Shown one piece after another: positions 32,735-43,131 of a stretch of 64,000 bases of DNA. The stretch spans positions 39,487,343 through 39,551,342 of the forward strand of contig CM037867.1 of the NCBI GenBank assembly GCA_021292105.1. The letters run 5' to 3'. Each line of letters starts with the position of its first letter. The first letter of the stretch is position 1. This DNA is from Anadara kagoshimensis. Taxonomy: Eukaryota; Mollusca; Bivalvia; Arcoida; Arcidae. Below the pieces are notes generated by a model that had not been told where the DNA came from, searched no databases, and saw only the letters and a list, made by a program, of their open reading frames with translations. Made by a program: the position numbers and the translations under genes.

Positions 32735-33115
32735 ATTCTTTTACTTATATTAAAGCGGTCAGTTCAAGGATGGTAGAGAAAATTGGAATGCCTGGAGAAA
32801 ACCGCCAAACTTTGGCAAGCAAACTGACGAACTTTCCAATAACAGAATCTGTAAAAGGCTGTCAGTTTTGGGATGGTAGAGAAAACCAGAACACCTGGAG
32901 AAAACCGCTGACTTTCGAAGAAAGAGAGTTTCCAATAACAAAATCTGTAAAAAGCAGTCAGTTTCCGGATGGTACATAAAACCAGAATGCCTGGAGAAAA
33001 CCACAAAACTTCAGAAAGCAAACTGACAAACTTTCCAACAACAGAATCTGTAAAAGGCAGTCAGTTTCCAGATGGTAGAGAAAACCAGAATGCCTTGAGA
33101 AAACCGCTAACTATA
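32735..33115 (-). repeat. Tandem array of a SINE-2 body segment, ~100-bp unit, four copies
   Basis: GATGGTAGAGAAAAC recurs near 32768, 32873, 32969 (as GATGGTACATAAAAC) and 33071, each with CC(A/G)GAATGCC(T)GGAGAAAACC, and AACAGAATCTGTAAAAGGC between. The unit is part of reversed SINE-2 (the drop from CAGTT...GGATGGTAGAG to ...GGATC/AATCTG). Text to the left (32715-32760) is the normal SINE-2 tail, so amplification happened within a SINE. Confidence 0.85.
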
Positions 33116-33119
33116 GTGA

Positions 33120-33470
33120 GAGAGTTACAAGATAGTCAAAAATAGTAAAATAACAAAATTCTGTGTAAAATTTAAAAAAATAATTTTCACAGAAACACTG
33201 AAAATAAATCCCTTAATTCCATAATTTTGAGGTTTTTCTCGGCTACATTTAAAATTTTAGTGGTAGGTAAAAATGGAAGTCTTTTTCGATCTCAAATGTT
33301 CATCCTGACACAATTTCCCTCATATTCAAAAATTCCATTTTCATTTAAAAGATAATAAAAGTTAAATAATTTTACTACACTAAAATGTTTTATAAGTACC
33401 TTCACTCCGTAAAATAGTTTATCTGTGAAATATTATTCCGAAATCCAGTACATGGCGCAACTTCTTACGT
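33120..33470. other. No recognised feature
   Basis: AT-rich DNA without supported features. Confidence 0.4.
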
Positions 33471-33472
33471 TG

Positions 33473-33690
33473 AGAGATAAATAAACAATAAAAGTACAAA
33501 AAAAACAATGCAAAACTTATGAGAATATCTTCACTCTGACTCTGTGACATAGAACATCCTCCGTTTACAACTAACAGCAACTTAACAGCAATAATAAGCC
33601 TTTGATAAGAAAAAAAAAAGCGGCCAACTTCCCAAGAAATTTGACACACGAAATCTAATCACTTCCGTTTTTCTCCATCTTAAAAACTCT
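33473..33690 (-). promoter_or_regulatory. Promoter-like patch with possible first exon (- strand)
   Basis: On the - strand AAGATGGAG and ACGGAAGTG (ETS-like) occur at 33655-33685, followed ~200 nt later by TCTCAAC|GTAAGAAG, a donor-like site at 33472. A short frame MSQSQSEDI... is open to that donor. The rest is T-rich and hydrophobic, so coding is doubtful. Confidence 0.2.
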
Positions 33691-33691
33691 T

Positions 33692-34440
33692 ATGTTGTAT
33701 TGAATGTCTCGGGTTCACCACTCCACTCAGCCAGCTGATATTTTGTTTTTGTAGTGTATATATATACATACCGACCTTCCTGGGAAAAATAAGTTTCTAC
33801 TTCGCCATGTGTTAATATATATAATCTTAACAGAGGAAGAAATGGTATGTACAAGTCAGTGATGCTGTGTTGAGCAGGAAAGAACACCTAAAAAACTGAT
33901 AGATATCTTCCTCTAATGGACCAACTTTTTTTTCTTTTTTAGTTTTTTTTCAGGTTTTTTCCCCCATTTTGGATTCAACATTTGGGTTAGATCTCAGATC
34001 TCAAATCTGCCAACATATATTCAACAAAAAAAGTTAAGGACCACATCAAAACATTAAATAATTTTGTAGAACATAAATCAGATCATTTAATCTTTGCATT
34101 TCTGGTAATTTTTTAATGAGTTTTAATTTCATGCATAAAATTTTTTTTTCTTCGATATATAAATTGATAGAAGAAGACAACGAGAATAAAATACATTTGG
34201 ATTTTATATTTTTCAGTTCATAGATTGTTATCTCAAATCTTATATTGGTCCCTAACTTTTTTTGTTGAGTATATATAAACGACTAAGTTTTCTTAATGCA
34301 CCCTTTTTCTTGATTTTTACCGTATCTATTTTTATTGATTTTTTCATTTTTATTATCAATATTTTTGCTTATGGTTTTTTTGTTTTTATAAGGTATCTTT
34401 CATTACTGTTCTATTCTATTTTCATCATCCTGAGTCAATT
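33692..34440. other. No recognised feature
   Basis: T-rich low-complexity DNA. Open frames here are hydrophobic by base composition. Confidence 0.4.
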
Positions 34441-34441
34441 A

Positions 34442-34570
34442 CTAAGTTAGCTCAGTTGGTAGAGTGCTTTGTTCATATGTGGGATTTTAGAGTTTCAATC
34501 CTGGCCAGGTCTAATTAAGAATCAAAATTAGGTCACAGTAGGCATGGCACACTACAGAGCACAATGCAAA
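34442..34570 (+). mobile_element. SINE-1 fragment with tRNA head
   Basis: TTAGCTCAGTTGGTAGAGTG is an almost perfect A box region; GAGTTTCAATCC is a mutated B box. A short body (GGCCAGGTCTAATTAAG, GTAGGCATGGCACACTA) follows; most of the body is deleted. Confidence 0.8.
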
Positions 34571-34754
34571 GTTAATTTTTTTTTTTTTACTTATAAAGCT
34601 GGTAACATCTTATGAAATATTCTTGATTAAAAGGTAAACGCCATTCCTCCAATTAATCAACCCCTCCAATCGTCACGACTCTGGGTCAAAGAGAAAATGA
34701 CTCAGAACGTCTGTTCAACATCAAGCCCTTACGAAGGTACTTGGTAATACTGGA

Positions 34755-35010
34755 GTCTTTGACTAAAACATTCAACATTGACCAAAATATTCAACTTTGA
34801 TCAAAACATTCAACATTGACCAAAACATTCAACTTTGATCAAAACACTCAACTTTGACCAAAACATTCAACTTTGACCAAAACATTCAACTTTGACTAAA
34901 ACATTCAACATTGACCAAAACATTCAAGTTTGACCAAAACTGTCAAACATTCAACATTGACCAAAACATTCAATTTTGACCAAAAAATTCAACATTGACC
35001 AAAACATTTA
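34755..35010. repeat. Minisatellite, 20-bp unit, ~13 copies
   Basis: Unit AAAACATTCAACTTTGACC(A) with a common ACATTG variant. Variants are interspersed rather than grouped. Confidence 0.95.
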
Positions 35011-35216
35011 ATTTCATATTGCCTAAGTCTACCCTGTTGATGAAAAATAAATATCTGAAGGTTTTGGGCAAAAATACCTGTAATGCCGTAGTGAGATCTT
35101 CGGTTTTTGACAAAATGGGACAATCAACATTTTCTGGTAAAGTGCATGAAACCAAATTTAAATAGGTAGACAAAAAATTAAAAAGAAATCTTGAAGAGGA
35201 AAGTATGTTCTCTACA

Positions 35217-35405
35217 AAGGAGTGGAGTGGGACAACAGTGATTATAGGCCTCCATTAAGATTCCTAAGAGGTGGTCAGTCCCGGTGGAAGAAACTGAAGT
35301 ACTCAAATGAAAACAAACCAACCTTTGGTAAGACAAGTAAACTGACAACCTTTCTTGAACTAGGATCAGCAGGATTCCGACTTAGGTGGTAAGATATTGT
35401 CTCCT
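35217..35405 (-). mobile_element. SINE-2 fragment, reverse
   Basis: AGGAGTGGAGTGGGACAACA, GTGGTCAGTCCCGGTGGAAG, AACCAACCTTTGGTAAGACA, TGAACTAGGATCAGCAGG and CCGACTTAGG follow reversed SINE-2 order. The tRNA head is lost. Confidence 0.7.
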
Positions 35406-35406
35406 G

Positions 35407-35782
35407 CTGCGGAAAACGCTGAGAATCAACAGTTTATTATATTATATTAATTAACACTTTATGAAAATAGATAAAAGCAAAATATATAACAAAAAAATTT
35501 GATGACTCAAAACTCCACACGTGTTTATGCATTTTTTAAAGACACAATACAAGTATTACTACAGCCTCTATGTGTATACCTAATCACGTTTATCTAAATG
35601 GTCAATTTTGGGAAAGCTAAATCGATTCCAAGGCAACAAAACTTACATTTCCTCACAGCAACGCCACCAAGAGAGTCTGTCTTAGAATATAACTTCTCCT
35701 ATAGAAAAAAGGCAACAAAAAAGACAGAGCATTGGAATTTACCATAGTACCACTGTTTTTAACAAAGAAAAGTTTCATAACA
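35407..35782. other. Mostly unassigned; one donor-bearing short frame
   Basis: On the - strand at 35656-35689 a short GC-richer stretch between TATATTCTAAG and GAGGAAAT|GTAAGT could be a 34-nt exon, but such signals occur by chance. Nothing else seen. Confidence 0.2.
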
Positions 35783-35784
35783 AA

Positions 35785-35900
35785 GATAGATTGATTGAAT
35801 GGGGTTTTACATCATAGTCAAAATTATGAATTTATATCTAGATGTCACCAGCTAAAGGCAAAATGGCAGAAATGTTTACCTTTGCAGTGTGCTTAATTAA
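35785..35900 (-). mobile_element. SINE-1 tail fragment, reverse
   Basis: TTGATTGAATGGGGTTTTAC, GATGTCACCAGCTAAAGG and TTTACCTTTGCAGTGTGCT match the left (tail) part of 36009-36312. Confidence 0.75.
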
Positions 35901-36008
35901 TTTCCCCTATAAAAGAAATGTGACCAAAGGACGAAGCCATGGGATTTACCACATCATGAACTTAACAAAGAAAAGTTTCATAACAAATATTGAAATCAAA
36001 CAAGACAG

Positions 36009-36312
36009 ATTGATTGATTGAATGGGGTTTTACATCACTGTCAAAATTATTTGACTTTATATCTAGACGTCACCAGCTATAAGTAAAGTGGCAGATATGC
36101 TTACCGGTTCCTTTGCAGTGTGCTGAAGGACAATGTGCATGAAGCCAAACCTAACATGACATGAGACATTGGTTTCTACTGTCTCTTCCGAAGGACCTGT
36201 GACTTTCATTTCTAAATGCAGAGTGTTTGACAAAAACATTTGATCAGATCTGGCAAGGGCTCGAACCCAAACCTCCCACATCAGAAGCAAGCACTCTATC
36301 AACTGAGCTACA
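36009..36312 (-). mobile_element. SINE-1, reverse, near full length
   Basis: Tail TTGATTGAATGGGGTTTTAC, body CTGTCTCTTCCGAAGGACCT and GACTTTCATTTCTAAATGC, head GGGCTCGAACCCAAACCTCC and CTATCAACTGAGCTAC. The B and A boxes are well kept. Confidence 0.9.
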
Positions 36313-36670
36313 CAATAGTGGTTATATGTAACAGAAAAAAGATGTCAATCTATTTTTTGTTGATCACATCAAACTAAACGAGACCAGGTCAGGTAACAAA
36401 CCCTGACTCTCATATATGAAGTCAAGTGGGCACTCTACCAAAACTGAGAAGAGCTAATGTAGCAGTAATATGTGTCAATCTATTACATATCAGACCGAGT
36501 TGATCAAGCACATTAAACAAAACGAGACCCAGCCAGGATTCAAACCTTGATTTCTCACATAAGGAGTGAACACTCTAACAACTGAGCCACCACAGTTGTA
36601 CAGAAAATAGATGTCAATCTATTATATATTAGACCGAGTTTGTCAAACATCAATCACACTAAATGAGAGT
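36313..36670 (-). repeat. Tandem array of SINE-1 head segments, ~145-bp units
   Basis: AGATGTCAATCTATT or TGTGTCAATCTATTACATAT occurs near 36339, 36472 and 36607, each followed by a GATCA/CAAAC-ACATTAAAC-AACGAGACC block and two decayed tRNA heads (CACTCTACCAAAACTGAG, CACTCTAACAACTGAGCC). The head of the adjacent SINE-1 forms the first member. Unit 3 is cut off. Confidence 0.75.
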
Positions 36671-36671
36671 T

Positions 36672-37290
36672 ATTTTATTTTATTTTCTCTTAAGATAAAC
36701 ACATTTTATGACAATAATGATGTTGTTACACTTAAATAAGCAGGAAATATCATTTATCAACTATCCTTATAACCTTCATAAAATGTATAGTGATTAATTT
36801 AATTATTTTGTAATGTGGAGAGAAAAAAGTATATATAAATTTCTACACTAGTAACACAGTTTTATATAGAGCGCCGTGTACTTTTAGTCCTGGTATCTTT
36901 ATATTCCGTTGTTATTATTATTACCGGTATATATATATATAATTTAATTCATTTCACATAATATTCATTTATAGCAAGTCAAAGGCCAAAATGTCAATTT
37001 TCAAGCGGAAGTTATTAAAAGTCTAAAAACATATTTTCCAAGAAAAACAAGCATTGCTAAGCAAAGTGAGATAAAGATATGCCCAGTTTACATCTTTGTC
37101 CCCCAAAATTCCAAAGACGCACACCTCTAAAGAAATTTGATGAGAAAACCCATTTATAGGGGTAGCAAGTCATTTGAGTATGTGTGTCAGTTTATGTATA
37201 ACCATGTCATTTCACACTATTTATAACAATTACCCCAATATTAAAAGACTTGCTGTTGCCTTTGCCATCAAGTTTTAAACCAAAGTGAAA
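36672..37290. other. No recognised feature
   Basis: AT-rich; a short (TA)n at 36927-36941. No supported gene. Confidence 0.4.
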
Positions 37291-37294
37291 ACAA

Positions 37295-37525
37295 CATTTA
37301 TGTAATTTTTGCCAACAGCCTTAGAAAAAATGCAACTTTTACCAACCAAAACTGTGAACAGCCTTAGGAAAAATATCTTTTACAAACAGCCCTTTAACAA
37401 ATCATATGAAGAAATTTTTGCAACTTTATCAACCAAAATTGTTAACAGATTTTAAACAAATGAAAGAAATCAATTCTGCAGTTTTTACCAACCCATTTTT
37501 TAACAGACTTTTAACAAATGCGAAA
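37295..37525. repeat. Imperfect tandem repeat, ~60-75 bp, about four copies
   Basis: Variants of TTTTTGCCAACAGCCTTAGA, TTTTACCAACCAAAACTGTG and AACAGACTTTTAACAAATG recur. Confidence 0.7.
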
Positions 37526-37532
37526 GACTTAC

Positions 37533-37605
37533 ATTAAACCAGTAACAACCGGTATCAAGTGCAAATGTGTTAAACGTCTTGCATATATAACTGCCGTCGG
37601 TCGTC
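37533..37605 (-). other. Weak exon candidate (- strand)
   Basis: On the - strand a frame beginning with an ATG in CACATGACGACCGACGGC stays open for 25 codons (starts MTTDGSYICKTFNTFALDTG) to a donor TTTAAT|GTAAGT at 37533/37532. No acceptor or domain identified. CpGs are retained. Could be chance. Confidence 0.2.
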
Positions 37606-37752
37606 ATGTGACTCAATATCATTATAATTATCAAAATGTATTAAGTAATTAAATTTCTCTATAACTCTCACCTGTGTATAACAATAATAGTAACTTTAAG
37701 TTATGTACCCACTTACACCACTTATCGCAACTATAAAAACACAAAATCTTTT

Positions 37753-38090
37753 AGGCCAAACCAATAAGCGTTTCAACTAGCCCTAACTCAATTGACTTTA
37801 TGTCTACTTTAGGCCAAACCAGTAAGTGTTTCCACTAGCCATAACTCAATTGAGTTTATGCCTACTTTCTGCCAAAAACTTAAGCGTTTCCACTACCCCT
37901 ACCTGACTGACATTGAATTCTTATGCCTACCAGAACCCTCAAGTGTAACAGTAAGCAAAAAATGTTTCTACTAACCCTAACTCAACTTGATAACTGACAT
38001 TAAATTTTTATGCCTACCAGAACCCTAAAGTTTAGGCCTAAAATATAATTGATTCTACTAAATTCCACCGACCCTATATTTTTATGCAAA
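37753..38090. repeat. Imperfect tandem repeat, 65-105 bp, about five copies
   Basis: TTTAGGCCAAACCA(A/G)TAAG(C/T)GTTT, ACTAGCCCTAACTCAATTGA and TTATGCCTACCAGAACCCT recur in order, with one expanded unit type (ACATTGAATTCTTATGCC / ACATTAAATTTTTATGCC). Confidence 0.8.
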
Positions 38091-38139
38091 TCCAGGAGTT
38101 TCCATGGCAATATTTTAACAAGCACTGTTAAAGTTGGCA

Positions 38140-38500
38140 TCCTTGCCCAATATGGTCAATATAATTTTGTTTTAAATTGACTACCTACAGTACTGTTTCT
38201 AAATTTTCTAAAAATGCATATAATTTTTTTATTTGATCTAATCAGTTACATATCGCTAAACATTGTCTGACCATTGCACTCCGGGCACTTATTCAACCTA
38301 TTAAAAATTTCGAATTGCCCCATACAGTCAGTGTAAAAAAAATATTTTTTAGAATTGCCTACCTACTGACATAAACTTATTTTTCTAAGAGCCTTAGCAA
38401 AAAAACTTCTTTTTTGCTGGCCTAATCAGTTACATGTATATTGCTGAACATTTTCTGACCAATAGTACAAAATATATTCCACCTATTAAAATTTTAATTA
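38140..38500. repeat. Tandem duplication, ~184 bp, two copies
   Basis: AATCAGTTACATAT / AATCAGTTACATGT (38243, 38427), CATTGTCTGACCA / CATTTTCTGACCA and GCCTACCTACTGAC-like blocks each occur twice in order. Confidence 0.8.
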
Positions 38501-38725
38501 CAACATTAAATTTTCTCCAACCCTGACAGAGATCAAGAGACATAACACACACTGGCTACATATAATTATTTAAAGCTACCCAGATGCCTTGTTCAGAATC
38601 TTAACTATTTCAATCTCGTAATTCAGGGAGCTGGTTTAAACAAAACAATTCTCATAACAGATCACTGACTATGATTCATTGGTATGTTAAAATGTATTGT
38701 CTGTGAATTAATTAACAGTTATGAG

Positions 38726-39157
38726 CAGGGGTCCTAACAGATTTGGGGTCCAAAAATATAACAAAAATAGGAATATGGGTTCATAATTACAGGAGTTTTG
38801 TAGAAGTTTTTACACTAAAATTATAGGAATAATTTTTAAACAGTTTACACATAAGAAATATACATGTACATCCATGGCCTCTTTTCCTTCCCTTCTGCCA
38901 TTCCCTTTCTTCCTTTTACTATTCCCTTTCTTCCTTTTACTAATAATCATAAAATATTGGCAACTGCAATGTACACTTACTGCTTTAGAAATACAAAAAT
39001 GTTTACATACTTAATGAGGGGAAAATGTCCCCATTCTGAATTCCTGAAGCTACCAGAAACAAAATTTTAAATTATAGGAAATACAGGAGGTTTTTTAAAT
39101 TATAAAAGCATCAAAATTATAGGAAATATAGGAAAATATAGAAATGGTAGGACTCAT
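38726..39157. mobile_element. hAT-N5 copy 1, ~432 bp
   Basis: Left end CAGGGGTCCTAACAGATTTG. The right end GGTAGGACTCATG is a mutated inverse of it. The interior matches copy 2 (50668-51080): AATATTGGCAACTGCAATGT, CTGAAGCTACCAGAAACAAA and many TATAGGAAAT-like blocks. Confidence 0.8.
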
Positions 39158-39268
39158 GTTTTTTTTACCTTAATCTAGTAGATAATGTACATAATGGAAT
39201 TATAGTTGCATAATAATTAATTAGGCAATTTCAGTGAAAATTTAAATGCTAACAAAGTTCTCCATATA

Positions 39269-39450
39269 CAGTAAAACCTCATTATAATGCCACTCAATAA
39301 CTTTGCCACCTCACTTATCACTACACTATTTTGAATCCCAAAATCCATTTTGCTTATGTTTTTCTTTATCCGTCTCCCCCCATGGCCAAACCCCTTTATA
39401 ACACCAAAATTTGACTCGACAAATGGTGGCGATGAATAGAGGTTTTACTG
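39269..39450. mobile_element. MITE-P2, 182 bp, TA target
   Basis: Ends CAGTAAAACCTC / GAGGTTTTACTG with TA at 39267-39268 and 39451-39452. Its right end, ACAAATGGTGGCGATGAAT plus AGAGGTTTTACTG, is the same as one unit of the 36-bp minisatellite at 19013-20540. CAGT ends and TA target suggest a Tc1/mariner-pogo type element. Confidence 0.85.
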
Positions 39451-39454
39451 TACC

Positions 39455-40190
39455 AGTATATTAAAGATTGATTGATAGGGATTTTATGTTTAGCAGGGCT
39501 CTACAATGCGAGTAAAACACCAAGCTTAATCTTTAAAGCATTTTAAATCATATAGCTCCAATCTGTTAAGTTGTTAAGCGTTTGTGTGATCATGTTTTCA
39601 AGCTATGAGTCATAAACAATATCGGCAAATATATTTATTTTTCAAGCCACAAATACGAATAAAAATCCAGAAGCTTCGAGAATTCTAATGTTATCAAGAA
39701 GAAACGATGGAAAACAAACGTAATCCTCTAAACTGACTAAAGCGTTGACGGAAAGCTGGGTCTCGAGTTGGCCTGGAAAACAGCTTTAAACTGGCAAAAG
39801 TATGTTTAAAAGATATGCTGTTAAATTTTACTTGAGGCAGATGTATCTAGCTAGACAGGAAATGCTTACTTTTCTGGAGCGACTCGCCTCACATCTCTGA
39901 ATTAAGTTCACGTGTTTTTAACTTAATTTGGCGTTTTTCAAAGTTTTGCTTTTGGAAATGCACTGCTATTTTTGTGTTTGAAACCACAATAAAAGGAAAT
40001 TGAAAAAAAATATTTTTTAAAAACATTGGGCCCATCTGCTGTGCCTGCATCTTCAAAATTATGCAATAATGGGAAATGTTTCCAGTCTAATAGAATCCCA
40101 GTTAAATTGTATTTATAAAACAAATATGTGGCGAGTAACATTTTTGCTCTGGCTAGTAAACATCTCGGGTTTGCGAGAAAGTGCACTTGC
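39455..40190. other. Unassigned; possible decayed hAT-like ends
   Basis: CAGGGCTCTACAATGCGAG at 39494 looks like a hAT-type end, and GGCGAGTAACATTTTTGCTC at 40130 resembles subterminal hAT text, but no matching right end is found. The open frame at 39938-40237 (-) lacks support. Confidence 0.3.
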
Positions 40191-40194
40191 TCAA

Positions 40195-40300
40195 AATAAG
40201 TTGTTTTTCTCTGAGTGTATCTTGTTTCTTTCACCATCCCAGAACTGACTGCCTTGATATAAGTGAAAGAATTTGGACTACACCATTACTCAATAATATT
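40195..40300 (+). mobile_element. SINE-2 3' fragment
   Basis: CACCATCCCAGAACTGACTG, CTTGATATAAGTGAAAGAAT and CACCATTACTCAATAA are the SINE-2 tail. Confidence 0.7.
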
Positions 40301-40306
40301 TTTATT
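40301..40306 (-). terminator. Poly(A) signal AATAAA (- strand)
   Basis: TTTATT on +, AATAAA on -, 40 nt downstream of the stop of the candidate exon at 40346-40517. AATAAA is frequent in AT-rich DNA; its position is the only argument. Confidence 0.35.
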
Positions 40307-40345
40307 CATGTCATATTCAGACTCACTAAGGCATTAACAATGGGG

Positions 40346-40517
40346 TCACTTGGCAAAATTTGGATCAATGGCCCCATGTCCTCTTTCTAGAATAAACACT
40401 ATGAAGGATTCAATTAATTGCCTGTTCAATTCAACTACCAGTTGACGTTCTGAAATTCCAAGATGACAGAATACAATTCTGGCACATCTTAACCATGCTG
40501 CTACAGGTATTAAATTA
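40346..40517 (-). CDS. Candidate 3'-terminal coding exon of an unrecognised gene
   Basis: On the - strand an acceptor with a good pyrimidine tract (TTCTGTTTGTCACTGCAG) precedes the exon. One base in, the frame is open for 56 codons to a TGA at 40348-40346. The peptide starts NLIPVAAWLRCARIVF and ends ERGHGAIDPNFAK. A poly(A) signal AATAAA (- strand, 40306-40301) follows 40 nt after the stop, as expected for a last exon. The 3' UTR would run into a SINE-2 end. I do not recognise a domain. Earlier exons would be at higher coordinates; 49901-50014 and 53456-53572 are possible members. The chance of a 56-codon open frame with these three signals in AT-rich DNA is low but not negligible. Confidence 0.42.
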
Positions 40518-40519
40518 CT

Positions 40520-41055
40520 GCAGTGACAAACAGAAGCCATGTATGTGTATGTTATTCTATTTGTTCAACCTCGGTTGACTTGAAAAATGCAAATAAGATT
40601 CTTGTTTAATTTGACTAAAAATATTTAAAAATTACTTTACTAGTCAAAACTAAATACATGTACCATCACAAGATCAGGAGTTATTTTTGTATTTTTGTAT
40701 ATTTGTTTCACCAAAAAAATCAGAAAATTAATCAATAATAATTTTTTTTTTCATCCAGAATAAATTGGTTAGGTTTATCAACGTTTTCAAAATCAAATGC
40801 CATTGCTAGCTAGGTAAACAAATTATGAAATTTTACTTTACCCAAACTTTTATTCTAAATCCAACAGAATACTTCCACACAAAAAATCAGCCAACACTAG
40901 TTATGGTTTTCACAAATTCCATCAGTGGCCTAACTTTTACAGATTTTTAACCCTCTCTGCCCTTTCTTTTTTCATTTCATTTCATTATTTTTTTTTTTTT
41001 TTTTACAAAACGGGGAAAAAATAAGTATAAATAGTAAGTACCGGTAAGTTTACTT
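40520..41055. other. No recognised feature
   Basis: AT-rich with a T run at 40989-41004. No gene seen. Confidence 0.4.
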
Positions 41056-41059
41056 TTGC

Positions 41060-41640
41060 CGATGTGGTCTAAAGGGTACAAAAGGATCACAGGGCCTCTA
41101 ACCACCTACTGTAGGTTTAAATCCCATTCAGGAAAGATCCTAGTATGAGATGGTTTGTTGCTTCCCTTTCCGAGGTGTCGGTGATTTTCTCCATGCACTC
41201 TGGTTTCCTCTACCATCCCTAAACTGATGGCCTTCATACAAGTGAAAAATCTTGACAGTGCAGGGATTCATCAAGGGCCTATTTAGGGCCAAAATTCGGC
41301 CCCAATCCCAATGAAAAAAACGTTAATTTTTTCCCAAAATCAGCTGAGAAAATTCTCAATTAGGAAATTGTGTTGTTTTTAAATGAAAACAAAAATACAT
41401 TTTACTGAAAATCAAGTTAAAGATTCTAGATTATCTGAAAACATCTGCAAAGCAAGATGAAAATACCGCTTCTACATCAAAGGCTTCCTGAGGTCGTAAG
41501 TAAACCAACTTCTGACATAATGTTGAAGTTTTACCAAAATGAGCAAGAAGTTGAAACTTTTCCCAATTTTTAGTTAAGGGCCTTTTCCCAAAAGACCCTG
41601 ATAAATCCTGGAGTGAAACAAAATACTGTTATTCCACTCC
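41060..41640 (+). mobile_element. SINE-2, split by hAT-N6
   Basis: Head CCGATGTGGTCTAAAGGGT and GGTTTAAATCCCATTCAGG, body TTTCTCCATGCACTCTGG and CCATCCCTAAACTGATGG, tail AAAATCTTGACAGTG on the left of the insert and GAGTGAAACAAAATACTG to CCACTCCAC on the right. The tail is interrupted at the position equal to CTTGACTGGGG in the 10455 copy. Confidence 0.8.
41261..41610. mobile_element. hAT-N6: hAT-like element, 350 bp
   Basis: Ends CAGGGATTCATCA and TGATAAATCCTG. Flanked by CAGTG (41256-41260) and GAGTG (41611-41615), a 5-bp duplication with one mismatch. Subterminal AGGGCC words face each other at both ends (CAAGGGCCTATTTAGGGCC / AAGGGCCTTTTCCC). Inserted into SINE-2. Confidence 0.75.
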
Positions 41641-41641
41641 A

Positions 41642-42590
41642 CGTTTTCAAATTTTTTTAACCATCCTTTTTCTTTTGATTACAATAGATTTTTGGTTTTT
41701 GTCCAATGATGCAAATCAAGCAGTAACTGAAGAAAAAAATCACAATTCTGCGAGAATGACGATTTTCACGATCAGTATGGGTGACCTCGACTCGATGAAT
41801 CGATGTTGACGAGTGTGAAAAAATAAATATAAAAAATACTAGGTTAACTGTACTCTTATTTAATGTTTTATCATGAGAAAATCCTTAAAATAAATCATTT
41901 TATGTCATTTTTTATTCCCCAATGCAAAGAATAATTACTCTTTTAAGTTTTATCATTGGCGTATACATACAACAAGAACCAGCGCCATCAAGCGATATGT
42001 AGGATAACCACATTGATCCGATGATGTTACCGATAGATCTATCTGTTTTACAAAATCCCTGTAGGGGTTTTCCCACCTTTTTAACAGTGATATAATATCT
42101 GCCTAGTGTTTTCAAAACAATGAAGTGTTACTCCAAAGGAAGGCAGGCTCCAGGGCAGAAACCAGGAGAAAATTGTTATAAACAGCAGGGGAGAGGAAAA
42201 TGAATTACTGACAAGCTATCGGGATAAAAAATCATCGTCCTCCCAATGTTAATTACTCCTGCAGGTGATTAGAATAATCAAGTGTTTTAGTCTTCAATCA
42301 AAATATGCATTTTTCTGCCAGGTATACTGTATATATATAGATAGATAAATATATCGGACAATGTCAAAAGTGCAAACATTTCCAATCAAACCAGAAACTC
42401 GGGATTAATAAGGCAAGTTGCATTGTTGTTTTATTCGCTGAATCTACTTTTTGTAAATAGTTAAAACAGTATTTTAATAAATAAATGTAGCTCCCGTTAT
42501 TACAATAATAATATAAACTTCTTATGAAAATGTGTACCATGGACCGAAAATGTAAACATTTTATTATTAGATGGTGTGTTAAGGGGACTT
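41642..42590. other. Unassigned
   Basis: Repeat-poor. A - strand open frame of 67 codons (41912-42115) includes GSMWLSYISLDGAGSCC and some CpG, but no firm splice or start evidence. A short TATA/GATA run lies at 42330-42352. Confidence 0.3.
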
Positions 42591-42594
42591 AATT

Positions 42595-42700
42595 TACCGG
42601 TATGTGCTGTGTTGGAATTTCTGTGCCCTGCCCCTGGTTGAATCTTTTTTGCCTTGTCCTGGCTGTTTTGTGCCCTGCCCTGGAATTTTTTGATGAAGGA
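42595..42700. repeat. Short CCCTGCCC-type duplication
   Basis: TGTGCCCTGCCCCTGG (42621) and TGTGCCCTGCCCTGGAATTT (42668) flank CCTTGTCCTGGCTG; a local ~48-bp duplication of pyrimidine-rich text. Confidence 0.5.
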
Positions 42701-43130
42701 AACCTGAGAGCCCAGGGAAAAACACCAAACTTCGGTACATGTATGTACACCGACAATTTCTCAAAACAAGGATCCATAAATCTTTAATAAGAGTGGAGTA
42801 GGGTGATGGGTGTTTTACAGGTACACCCCATCCTATGTTTCCATTCCTGGTAGCCAAAATCACCATTGGCTACTCATTTTTGTGAAATTCTTTTAAAAAA
42901 TAACCTATTTTAGCAAATTTGTGAAAAATTACTTCAAAAAGTACTACCGGTATATTTTCACAAATTTTGGAAATTTGGCTACTAATAATTTTAAAGGTTG
43001 TGGAAACATAGCACCCCAGTCGAGATTATTTCACTTATATTGAAATGGTCAGTTATGAGATGGTGGAAAAAACTGGAGTGCCTTCGAATAAAACAGCAAC
43101 CTTCAGCATGCTTTCTGAAGAAAGGGAAAA
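42700..43130 (-). mobile_element. SINE-2 copies, reverse, split by MITE-A
   Basis: A fragment at 42700-42740 (GAGAGCCCAGGGAAAAACAC) precedes a second copy starting GAGTGGAGTAGGGTGATGGG, TGTTTTACAGGTACACCCCA, then the MITE-A insert, then CAGTCGAGATTATTTCACTT, ATATTGAAATGGTCAGTTAT and AACTGGAGTGCC. The right end stops before the tRNA head. Confidence 0.75.
42833..43011 (+). mobile_element. MITE-A inserted in SINE-2
   Basis: Ends CTATGTTTCCATTCCTGG and TGTGGAAACATAG. CACCCCA occurs just left (two bases before the element) and directly right, a target duplication of about 7 bp judged against the SINE-2 sequence. Internal frame and blocks as in other copies. Confidence 0.9.
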
Positions 43131-43131
43131 A

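Noticed and set aside
34755-35010. CRISPR-like array
   Set aside because: The 20-bp units are contiguous without unique spacers, in a eukaryotic setting; it is a minisatellite.
41912-42115. 67-codon - frame as a gene
   Set aside because: No acceptor, donor, start context or domain strong enough to call it.
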